Assembly (NCBI GenBank): GCA_028284445.1
Contig: JANQRS010000018.1
Span: forward strand, 126,001-190,000
Reading direction: 5' to 3'
DNA: 64,000 nt
DNA from: Calditrichia bacterium
GTDB taxonomy: Bacteria > Calditrichota > Calditrichia > RBG-13-44-9 > J075
Below the pieces are notes generated by a model. It did not search any database. It had not been told where the DNA came from and saw nothing but the letters and a program-made list of their open reading frames with translations. Within the stretch, counting starts at the first letter, position 1, and each line of letters starts with the position of its first letter. A program made the position numbers and the translations under genes. This document shows, piece after piece, positions 57,080 to 64,000 of this stretch.

Positions 57080-57400
57080 CTTGACCTTGACTCGGTAATG
57101 CTTAATTCCAACTTGTCTGGAAGAAAAGTATGACGACTGAAGCTAAAGCAATTGGTCGAACCTGGAGTTGGCGCTCGACCAAGATTCATGCTGCCTTCGA
57201 TACGTAGGCCAATTCACTAATGTTTGTTCTAGATAGGTAGGCTCGACTTGATCTCAGGAAGCCGAATTTCCATCCGAGTTACATAAAGCCGAAGTAATAA
57301 TTTCCGACAATACCTTTGGCAGCAACAAATTCATCACCTAGCTGTATAATCGCGACACGCTTAGGTTGCCAATCGTGACTTCATAATCTGTGATCGCTGA
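57080..57400 (+). pseudogene. Eroded IS5-family transposase remnant in the 56910-57668 gap
   Basis: The roughly 760-bp gap between the KAP gene and the PQQ-like propeller contains no intact gene. Reading rightwards, fragments of a DDE transposase can be recognised in shifting frames: 'LDLDSVMLNSNLSGRK' (about 57080-57127, compare 'LDSTxVxAHxxxxGAxK'), then 'KAIGRTWSWRSTKIHAAFDT' (about 57142-57204, compare 'AIGRSRGGLSTKIHAxVDA') and perhaps 'VIISDNTFGSNKFI' (about 57294-57335, compare 'VIADKGYDSxxFI'). Stops and frame changes show it is long dead. No terminal inverted repeats were identified. The rest of the gap (57400-57668) shows nothing recognisable. Confidence 0.55.
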
Positions 57401-57668
57401 TGCGATAAAAAAGACGCTCTGAAAGGAGAAAGTTGCTTGTCCCCAAAGATATTACCCCATAGAGATACACATGGAAAACTAAAGGGAAAGTGGTCCCAGA
57501 ATTATGGTTTTTAGCGATTCACATTGATCCTCTTTCAAATCCACAATTCTCCTAATCTGTTGTTTTTTGAGAGGTTCAAACCAGAACAGTGTTTAATAGA
57601 AATGCAATGTGTATACTCAAGACCTGCGAACTTCAGTAACTCTTGCACTTCAAAAGGATCTACTCGCA

Positions 57669-58997
57669 TTACTCTGCGGTTTCCCCAATACAATACAGAA
57701 ACTGTTCGCCGCGCATGAACAAATCTTTTCCGGACAACGCCGCTGATGCATTAAAGGTATCATCGAGGTGATTGATGGTCAGGAATTCGGGGATGGCTTC
57801 GTGGGTCATTACCAGTGTGGCACCGTCGCGAGAGGTGATATAAACGCGATTGGCAGCACCGACCGGTGAAGCGTATACGTTGCGAATACCGTCGAGCCGG
57901 AATGGGCCGAAGGGCTCCTCTCCGGACTCTGCCACCAGTCGCGTAAGAATGCCTTGATAATGTCGTAGAAAATAGATCCACTCGCCATACAGCAGCGGCG
58001 ACGGTACATATGGCGTGCCGCGCGTGCGTCGCCACACGACATTGCCAGTGCCGGTGATATCTCCCACAGCGCCATCGAGCTTGATTGCTAATATGGCTTG
58101 TTTTTCGTAGCTACTGGCGACAAAAACCATACCGTCGGCTGATACGGGTGAAGCAACTATATTATGCGACAACCCGCCGCATTCCCAAATCACATTTCCA
58201 GTCTCAATATCATAGCCACGCACACGCTGGGTGCCACTGACAATTGCCTGTGCGTTGCCTTTGTGCTCGACAACGATCGGGGATGACCAGGAAGTCACCT
58301 CGTCTCTATCCACCCGCCAGCGCTCGCTGCCGTTTTTTGTATCGAGGGCGACCAAAAAAGACGCGTCCTCATGGTCCCAATTCACGAGCAAAATATCTTT
58401 ATAAAGTACCGGTGTACTGCCTTCCCCATGACCATGCTTGGTAGCCATTTGGCCGAGTTGCTTTTCCCAAACCAGGTCGCCGTCGAGGGTCAAACAATAG
58501 ATTCCTTGTGAACCAAACGAGACGTAGAGTTGTTTGCCATCAGTTGCCGGTGATGCGGAGGCGAGACTGGCGGTCTTATGACCACCTTCATGTGGCAGAT
58601 CGCTTTTCAGGGTCGTTTGCCAGACAATTTTGCCGCTCTTGCGATCAACGGCCAGGGCAGCAAAATGATGGGTTTGGGTAACGGACAGGTTATCATGCGC
58701 GCCGGGAGCCGTTTGCGGAAGTGGTGCGCGGTGTTCGCCATAAGGGACTGCTGTCGTGAGAAAGAGCCTGTCTTCCCAAATTATCGGCGTTGAATGACCG
58801 CGCCCGGGAATTGCCGTCTTCCAACGGATATTTTTCTGTTCACTCCAGGTAAGCGGAGGTTCCGCAGTTGGCGATACACCGGTCGCAAGCGGACCTCGCC
58901 ATTGCGGCCAGTTGTTCTCTTTTTTCGTTTGAGCAAACACTTGCAGAGCAATCGATATCATTACCAAGGTTATTCGAACTATCCGACCAGCTTTCAC
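57669..58997 (-). CDS. Secreted PQQ-like beta-propeller repeat protein, paralogue 2
   Basis: 442 residues from a GTG at 58997, chosen because GAGG lies 9 nt upstream and it gives a normal signal peptide; the frame is open to a GTG at 59024. The mature protein begins 'NWPQWRGPLATGV', identical to the paralogue at 19542-20879, and the blades run in the same order ('FAALAVDRKSGKIVW', 'GIYCLTLDGDLVW', 'FLVALDTKNGSERW'). The 'SPIIWEDRLFLTTA' blade and the C-terminal 'FMRGEQFLYCIG' also match. It lacks the Arg/Gly-rich insert of the other copy. No dehydrogenase residues are seen, so the role is probably binding or scaffolding in the periplasm. Confidence 0.9.
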   Translation of the reverse strand: MKAGRIVRITLVMISIALQVFAQTKKENNWPQWRGPLATGVSPTAEPPLTWSEQKNIRWKTAIPGRGHSTPIIWEDRLFLTTAVPYGEHRAPLPQTAPGAHDNLSVTQTHHFAALAVDRKSGKIVWQTTLKSDLPHEGGHKTASLASASPATDGKQLYVSFGSQGIYCLTLDGDLVWEKQLGQMATKHGHGEGSTPVLYKDILLVNWDHEDASFLVALDTKNGSERWRVDRDEVTSWSSPIVVEHKGNAQAIVSGTQRVRGYDIETGNVIWECGGLSHNIVASPVSADGMVFVASSYEKQAILAIKLDGAVGDITGTGNVVWRRTRGTPYVPSPLLYGEWIYFLRHYQGILTRLVAESGEEPFGPFRLDGIRNVYASPVGAANRVYITSRDGATLVMTHEAIPEFLTINHLDDTFNASAALSGKDLFMRGEQFLYCIGETAE

Positions 58998-59180
58998 TAT
59001 CACGAACCTCAAATTTTGCAACACCTAACATAGGGCACTTACTTAAGTGCCTTCAGTATAGGAAAACACATGTTCATGCGCAACGCAGATTAATCACAAA
59101 GAATTCTCATTCCTTGCCCAATTCCCGGCTGAAACCTATATTTCCGCGTCAAGCTTACCCCACCATTTATGAGAGGAACT

Positions 59181-59774
59181 ATGATGAAGAGACAGATCTT
59201 TTCCGCTATTGCTGTACTTCTGGCCTTGTGTTTGGTCATCCCGGCTGCAGCCCAGGACAAAGAGCCGGTGCACAACAACAAGAACTTTCTGGACAGTTAT
59301 ACCAAGGACTTTGAGTTCGTTTCCAAGAAGTTAATCGATCTGGCGGATGGCACGCCGTCTGAGAAATTTGCCTGGCGTCCGGCGGAAGGCATCCGTTCAA
59401 TCAGCGAGGTGTATATGCATGTGGCCGGTGCCAACTATGGTTTATCCTCGGTCCTCGGCGCCGGCATGCCGGATCGCGATCCGCGCACCCTGGAAAAGGA
59501 AGTCACCGGTAAGGAGGACGTCATAAAGGTGTTGAAGGAATCGCAAGAAATGGTGAAGAAGGCAGTTGAAATGGGCGTCCACATGGACCTCACTGAAGAA
59601 GTGGAGGCCTTTGGACGCAAGTTCACTCGGTATGAAGTATATCTGATTCTCTCCGGGCACAGCCATGAGCACCTGGGACAATCAATTGCCTATGCCCGCT
59701 CGAACGGCATTGTTCCGCCGTGGAGTCAGCCTGCGCCGGAGGAGAGCAGCGATAAAGCTGAGGAAGGCGAGTAA
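59181..59774 (+). CDS. Exported DinB-family protein
   Basis: 197 residues from the ATG at 59181 (GAGAGGA upstream; an in-frame ATG 12 bp earlier overlaps that site). Signal peptide about 1-22 ('MKRQIFSAIAVLLALC..AAAQ', given by its ends). The four-helix DinB fold shows its metal-binding histidines: 'YMHVAGANYG' (His) and 'SGHSHEHLGQSIAYARSNGIVPPW' (HxxxH, quoted by its ends). DinB-like proteins are often thiol-dependent metalloenzymes, but substrates for exported members are unknown. A Glu/Ser-rich tail (about 183-197) follows. The GTCAG array starts at the stop codon. Confidence 0.87.
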   Translation: MMKRQIFSAIAVLLALCLVIPAAAQDKEPVHNNKNFLDSYTKDFEFVSKKLIDLADGTPSEKFAWRPAEGIRSISEVYMHVAGANYGLSSVLGAGMPDRDPRTLEKEVTGKEDVIKVLKESQEMVKKAVEMGVHMDLTEEVEAFGRKFTRYEVYLILSGHSHEHLGQSIAYARSNGIVPPWSQPAPEESSDKAEEGE

Positions 59775-59862
59775 CTCGCTAACGTTCGTGTCAGTTCGCT
59801 ACGCGAACGTCAGGCGGCAAAGCCGACGTCAGAGACTCGTCTCGTGAGGCGTTTCGCGCCGT
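59775..59862. repeat. GTCAG mini-hairpin array (copy A)
   Basis: The clearest copy: TTCGC-TAC-GCGAA, CGGC-AAA-GCCG, GAGAC-TC-GTCTC and GGCG-TTTCG-CGCC stem-loops, each separated by GTCAG (59790, 59809, 59828) or GTGAG (59844). It begins directly at the DinB stop codon. Confidence 0.75.
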
Positions 59863-59894
59863 TGAAGGAACTATTTTTTGAGCCCGCCTTATTA

Positions 59895-59932
59895 ACAAGA
59901 AAGCCCGTTACGCAAGCGCCGGGCTTTCTTGT
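59895..59932. terminator. Bidirectional hairpin terminator between DinB gene and tRNA-Arg
   Basis: ACAAGAAAGCCCG (59895-59907) and CGGGCTTTCTTGT (59920-59932) pair perfectly around a 12-base loop, with T-rich ends. It directly follows the tRNA 3' end on the minus strand. Confidence 0.9.
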
Positions 59933-60005
59933 GCTCCCTGCAGGATTCGAACCTGCGACCCCCGGATTAGGAATCCGATGCTCTATCCTGCTGAGCTAAG
60001 GGAGC
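59932..60005 (-). tRNA. tRNA-Arg(CCU)
   Basis: 74 nt on the minus strand. The acceptor stem pairs GCTCCCT with AGGGAGC. D arm 'GCTCAGCAGGATAGAGC', anticodon loop TTCCTAA (anticodon CCT, reading AGG) on the stem TCGGA/TCCGG, and T arm 'GCAGGTTCGAATCCTGC' are all intact. The discriminator is A and CCA is not encoded. The integrase gene starts 98 bp beyond its 5' end; tRNA-Arg genes are common integration sites. Confidence 0.96.
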
Positions 60006-60103
60006 TTCTTTAAAAACAATTATTTAAAACGTCTATTGGATTCTGTAGACAATCCATCTCACTATTTTCTCACAAGTAAATGAAAGAAACTTTTCTAAAT
60101 GGG

Positions 60104-61288
60104 CTAAATTCGGGCAAGTTCATCAATGTTTCGTGATTTTGACTCATTTAACACCCGTGTATAGCTCTCGGTTGTTGTGATTGATTGATGCCCTAGAATT
60201 GCCGATAGAGTTTTCAGATCACCGCCATTATTCAGGTAGTTTACGGCAAAGGTATGACGGAGTTTGTGAAAACTGAGATGGATACCAACTTCTCTGGATG
60301 CTCTAGCAATTGCCTTTTTCGGTGAATCCGGATGCGATATTTCAAAGAAGATAAATCCATCCTCAATGCGCTTATGATAACGACTAAAATCGTTCGTTGA
60401 AATAGATTTTTTTTAATGTACCGCCAGCCTGGCCGGGTCTTCCGTCAAAGCTTTTCTCTCGCGGATCAACTCGACAACATAACTTGCTAACGGGATTGAA
60501 CGGGTTTGCCTGCGCTTCTCTATCACACTGATATAAAAGCGCTCCTGACCGTCTCCTGATGGCTCAGAATAAACATTGTTATGATTGGCGGTAAAGATGG
60601 TTTCCAGGCGACAGCCGGTCCACAATGCGAAGTTAAAAGCTTCCAAGAGCCAGGAGGATTTTCCGGCAAAGTATTCGCGGATTTTTTCGACCTCTGGCCG
60701 GGACAAATACTTGATGACTTCCTGGGCACGTTTGGTCTTCAGCTTGTGAACATGTCGGAACGGATTGACCTTGATGATGGATTCTCGTTCGCCATAATTG
60801 AATGCGGCGGAAAGATGGCGGAGCTTGATATTGATGGTGGTGTTCTTAAAGCGTGGCCCGGATTCTGTTCGGGCGCTGCGCATCCCCATAACAAATTGCT
60901 CCGCTGCTTCCCGGTCAAATCGTTCAATTGGTGTATTCGGATCGGCAAATTCGAATAGCACCTGAAATGCTTCAATATCCGTTGTCACGGTTCGCGGACT
61001 GATCTCGTTAAATGGGGAAGCGGAGCGGGCCTGGCGCAGCTTAATATACACATCCCGGAACTGTTGCAAGGTGAGATGGGATTCCAGAATGTCGGGAAAG
61101 AAATCCCGAACATTGAATTTAGCGAGGGCGACATTGTTCTTCGCTTCGATCCATACTTGTTCAGCGGTTTCCCAGTCGCAGTCAATTGTCACCCAACGCT
61201 CCGCGTTGTTTTGAAAGCGGAAGCGTAGGCGGGGTTTCGATCCTGAACGGACCAAGTAGACGGCTTTAACACCATTAAAGGTCTTCAA
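60104..61288 (-). pseudogene. Tyrosine recombinase (phage-type integrase) interrupted by one in-frame stop
   Basis: The first 291 codons (TTG start at 61288) end at a TAA at 60413-60415. The same frame then continues without change to a TAG at 60104-60106. Counting through the stop as codon 292, all catalytic residues exist: Arg227 ('TGCRLET'), Lys258 ('IEKRRQTRSIPL'), His341 and Arg344 ('HKLRHTFAVNYL'), His367 ('ILGHQSITT') and Tyr376 ('ESYTRV'). The N-terminal SAM-like and arm-binding domains lie at about 1-190. A single indel cannot explain it because both sides share a frame; it is a nonsense change or a sequencing error. The product would lack the tyrosine and be inactive. It reads towards the tRNA-Arg gene. 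Confidence 0.85.
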
Positions 61289-61370
61289 AATGGAACCGCC
61301 AACGCTATCATGATGATACGCCTCATATTTTTATTGTTTCGCATTTATTAACATACAGTGAATCAATGGG

Positions 61371-63332
61371 CTACAATTCACTTATAATAGAATCGTCTAG
61401 CAAGTCGTCCTGCAGTTCACTTTCTATATTCATCTTTAACAATTTGCATTTTTCATAAATCGGAATTGGAAAATGTCTCGCAAAGAAGGCCAAGCGCCTC
61501 TCATTTAGCTGCCTAACATTTTCTTTTTGGATAGATGAGAAAACTTCTAAGACATCCTCCATTGCCTGATGGGGTTCGATCGACGGCCATTTGATTTGCT
61601 CGTCGTACATTAAGTCCTTTAATCTGGTGGAAAGAAAGTCGGCAAGAAAAAAATACTCAGAGCGCCACAGAGCGAATTCATATCCTGTTTCCGCCATTCT
61701 TTTAGGTCGAGTGTATTTGAGAGACTCATCGCCAAAAGAGATTTCTAAATTGATATCATCAATGAACCGCTCTTCCCCGCAAGCAGGCACTGTTCGATGT
61801 ACCTTTCCAGGAATTGCAAACTCGAACAAAGTTGTAAATGTCAAACCGATACGGTCATAATTGTCTTTCTCATTGTCCATCCTCTGCGCCTTAATGGAAT
61901 GTGCCTCATAGTAAGAAATGAACTTTCTGACAAAATCATACACAACTACCTGCCTAAAAGTCTTGTAATCGATATCATAACACAACGCCAGCGTATTCCA
62001 ATATCGCGAGCCATTTTTACTCTTGCTCATTCTAGTGAGGATATTTGCCTGCTTTTCTTTTGAGTCATTGCAGATGAATTGTGCCGCAAAATATTCTTGC
62101 AGAGATTTGTGATTCCATTTATAGAAATTGCCTTCCTTGTTAAAGAGTGGAACTGCGCCAACCAAATCATTTAGAAAATCCGATTCTTTGAAGTTAATAT
62201 TTGGCAAATAACTTCTCGCCTCTGCAATCTTCTTGATGATATCATCTTTAGAATATTCTATACCCATCACAAGGGTAATGAATCCGAGCCTCTTCATTAC
62301 CTTGTGAAAATCATCTATATCTAGGCCCGACCGTTTGTCGCGAGCAAACGCCCCTCCTTTCGCCAAATCATGCGATTCAAATAATGCATCAAAAACTTGG
62401 CGATAATAAACATGCATTTTAAGGGGGATTTTTGCTTTGTAGTCATATGCTTTGTAGAGCAATGAAACCAAAAGTGGATTAGTCAGAAATTCATGCACAT
62501 TTTCAAATTTCTTGTCTTGCAACTTCGCGATGAGCTCCTTCGATATTTCTCCACCTTGATCATATTTCCTTATCAAATCAAAAGCTTCTTCGTTGACAAA
62601 ATTGTTGATGTTAAATTCTTGGAAGCCTCCAAATGATGCGATCGCTGAATCAGGCCTTGAGGTGAGGACAAATAGGTTTTCTTCTGCCTTCGAAATAAAA
62701 TCCTGCAGCGAATTTGTTACAGCTTCTTTTTCACTAACTGGAATTTCATCATACCCATCAAGAAAGAAAATGAAATCGCCTCTTTTGATCAGGCTCAGAA
62801 CAAAATCTTCATCAAAATCCTGATTGTCAATTGAGTCTAATTCATTGTAGATTTCGTCTAGGATATCATGGCTTTCTTTGAGTTTCCGCAATTCGATCAG
62901 GACCGGAATTCCTCGATTTTCACGAATCGCATAAAGGAAGAGTCTCTTCATCATTGTAGACTTTCCCATTCCGGCAGTATCAGTAATGAGCACTCTCCGG
63001 TACTCCGCAATCAAGTCGTCTCTGTATTTGTCAATCTTGTATTTCTTCTTCTTATCATGCGAAGCTGTAATTGTTAGTGGTACATATAGGTCCTCCAAGG
63101 CCTTCTGTCGGTTCTGAAACACCAGAGTATTGATAAAATAGTGCTTCTTGTATGAGCGATTCAGATATTCTTCAAACTGATTTGTAAAAGCGTGGCTAAT
63201 TAGCTTGCTATCCAGCTTGCGCCGCTTGATCAACTTTTCAAGCTTAGGTTTCACCCAAGTATCAACTATGGCCTTTGTGAAAGGTGCTGCAATGTTGGCC
63301 ATATCTTTGGCCATCTGTAATTCATCGCTCAT
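61371..63332 (-). CDS. Bacterial NACHT-domain NTPase
   Basis: 653 residues. An N-terminal helical region (about 1-95, including 'LEDLYVPLTI', typical just before NACHT domains) is followed by the NACHT domain: Walker A 'TAGMGKST' (119-126), 'IPVLIELRKL' (142-151), Walker B 'FIFFLDGYDEI' (187-197) and sensor 'FVLTSRPDS'. A helical winged segment ('WNHKSLQEYFAAQFI') follows near 400-415. The last 200 residues have no leucine-rich or WD repeats and no recognised effector domain. Bacterial NACHT (bNACHT) proteins are STAND NTPases, several of which protect against phages. AGGA precedes the ATG. It is the second gene from the tRNA-Arg/integrase edge and is A/T-rich. Defence is inference; the sensor and effector parts are unidentified. 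Confidence 0.85.
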   Translation of the reverse strand: MSDELQMAKDMANIAAPFTKAIVDTWVKPKLEKLIKRRKLDSKLISHAFTNQFEEYLNRSYKKHYFINTLVFQNRQKALEDLYVPLTITASHDKKKKYKIDKYRDDLIAEYRRVLITDTAGMGKSTMMKRLFLYAIRENRGIPVLIELRKLKESHDILDEIYNELDSIDNQDFDEDFVLSLIKRGDFIFFLDGYDEIPVSEKEAVTNSLQDFISKAEENLFVLTSRPDSAIASFGGFQEFNINNFVNEEAFDLIRKYDQGGEISKELIAKLQDKKFENVHEFLTNPLLVSLLYKAYDYKAKIPLKMHVYYRQVFDALFESHDLAKGGAFARDKRSGLDIDDFHKVMKRLGFITLVMGIEYSKDDIIKKIAEARSYLPNINFKESDFLNDLVGAVPLFNKEGNFYKWNHKSLQEYFAAQFICNDSKEKQANILTRMSKSKNGSRYWNTLALCYDIDYKTFRQVVVYDFVRKFISYYEAHSIKAQRMDNEKDNYDRIGLTFTTLFEFAIPGKVHRTVPACGEERFIDDINLEISFGDESLKYTRPKRMAETGYEFALWRSEYFFLADFLSTRLKDLMYDEQIKWPSIEPHQAMEDVLEVFSSIQKENVRQLNERRLAFFARHFPIPIYEKCKLLKMNIESELQDDLLDDSIISEL

Positions 63333-63839
63333 ACCGAATCCTTAAATTGTGTCGGTTTAGTCTTTTGTCCAATCTGATTTGCGTTCCGGGGAAGGAGGCA
63401 GAACTCTGATTCAAAGTCAGAAATGATTGCTAAATTTCCAAATGAATATTTGTAGATAATGCCCCGAAAACACAATCAAGATTTGCGGCTGACCTTCCCA
63501 CACCTACCTCCCTCAACCTTCCTCCGCTTCAACTTATTAGCCGACGATACCGCAATATTCGACGGCAGCACCGTTCGACTAACAATCCTTATCAGCCGAG
63601 CGATCAGTGCAAAGTCCTGCTCTTTGCTCATAATGATTTACCGTTGGGTTTGGATAAAAAAAGAAATGGTCTGAACCACAACAACTACCTAACCTGAGAA
63701 AAATCCCGGACATAAGCGCTAATTGTTATGAAACAGACCATTTGTATGGTGTTGAAATTGACAAATCAGCTGCCTTCAGCCAAGGCGTTTTTTATACAAA
63801 GTGCTACAAAGAGCAACTATTGATCCCAAAAGGCTACAG
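63333..63839. other. 507-bp intergenic stretch
   Basis: No gene is supported. A 9-bp inverted repeat (AATGGTCTG at about 63665-63673 and CAGACCATT at about 63733-63741) lies just upstream of the HTH gene and could be an operator. Nothing else was recognised; the only sizeable open frame (63459-63674) has no family features. Confidence 0.5.
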
Positions 63840-64000
63840 ATGGTTAACAACTTCAGGCGGATAAGAACGGAGTATCTGCGGGACTTCGTTCAACAGCTAT
63901 TGATTGAATATGATGATATGTCAGTCCAGGAACTCGCAGACAAAATAGGGATCTCCCGCAAGAGTATTTACAATATTCTCAGCGTCAAACGAAAATATAG
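63840..64000 (+). CDS. Helix-turn-helix protein (5' part only, runs off window)
   Basis: 53 complete codons are visible. The start ATG has AAAAGG about 6 nt upstream. The sequence 'DMSVQELADKIGISRKSIYN' (residues 26-45) is a convincing helix-turn-helix. Together with the basic start 'MVNNFRRIRTEYLRD' it suggests a transcription regulator or recombinase/transposon-type HTH. It reads away from the NACHT gene, back to back across 507 bp, and belongs to the same putative element. Confidence 0.65.
   Translation, partial: MVNNFRRIRTEYLRDFVQQLLIEYDDMSVQELADKIGISRKSIYNILSVKRKY

Noticed and set aside
57524..57718. 64-residue open frame on the plus strand
   Set aside because: It overlaps the end of the PQQ-like propeller gene on the other strand and has no family features.
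63459..63674. 71-residue open frame on the plus strand
   Set aside because: Composition is unlike a protein (Pro/Arg/Leu-rich start) and no ribosome-binding site is visible.

Overview
The window (64 kb, roughly half G+C) looks like the chromosome of a member of the Fibrobacterota-Chlorobiota-Bacteroidota (FCB) superphylum, most likely an uncultured or little-studied line near Calditrichota, KSB1 or Marinimicrobia. Three things point there. There are Bacteroidota-style systems: a SusC/RagA receptor, an ECF sigma/FecR/STN-TonB receptor cassette, and a 'Reg_prop' propeller histidine kinase. The large secreted protein at 25-28 kb ends in an 'NYPNPFNPETTI'-type sorting domain. A fused isobutyryl-CoA mutase sits among otherwise ordinary housekeeping genes. 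The phylum is inference; no rRNA gene is present.

Layout. 0-7 kb: a partial SusC-like receptor and an ECF sigma - FecR - TonB receptor signalling cassette. 7-11.5 kb: a sugar-use cluster (GH4 glycosidase, sodium/solute symporter, galactosamine-6-phosphate isomerase-like enzyme). 11.7-15.1 kb: icmF, preceded by a paired palindromic operator candidate. 15.4-21 kb: two pairs of small exported or lipoprotein paralogues, a membrane protein, a PqqB-like metallohydrolase and a PQQ-like beta-propeller. 21-28.5 kb: a propeller sensor kinase and NarL-type regulator, then a very large secreted FG-GAP/cysteine-peptidase-like protein. 28.5-46.4 kb: conserved housekeeping and stress genes (apt, acylphosphatase, a LOG-like protein, asnS, fbp, HtrA protease, clpB, NtrC-type regulator, TPR protein, PspC proteins, greA, relA/spoT, M29 aminopeptidase, YfgM-like TPR protein). 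46.6-53 kb: a BNR/sortilin-like secreted protein, a small membrane-anchored OB-fold-like protein and an exported patatin-like phospholipase. 53-64 kb: an accessory stretch with clearly lower G+C in places. It holds a 1280-residue membrane KAP-type P-loop NTPase, an eroded IS5-type transposase, a second PQQ-like propeller, a DinB protein, tRNA-Arg(CCU), a tyrosine recombinase broken by one in-frame stop, a NACHT NTPase and the start of an HTH protein.

The most interesting material is in two places. The right end looks like the edge of an integrated element carrying a bacterial NACHT protein, a family with known antiphage members. The KAP NTPase joins a predicted ~470-residue extracytoplasmic domain to a cytoplasmic ATPase that is itself interrupted by four membrane segments. 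The intergenic spaces also hold several dispersed repeat families: perfect or near-perfect G/C-rich palindromes placed just after stop codons, and arrays of mini-hairpins punctuated by GTCAG. Together these give nearly every gene end in the window a strong hairpin.
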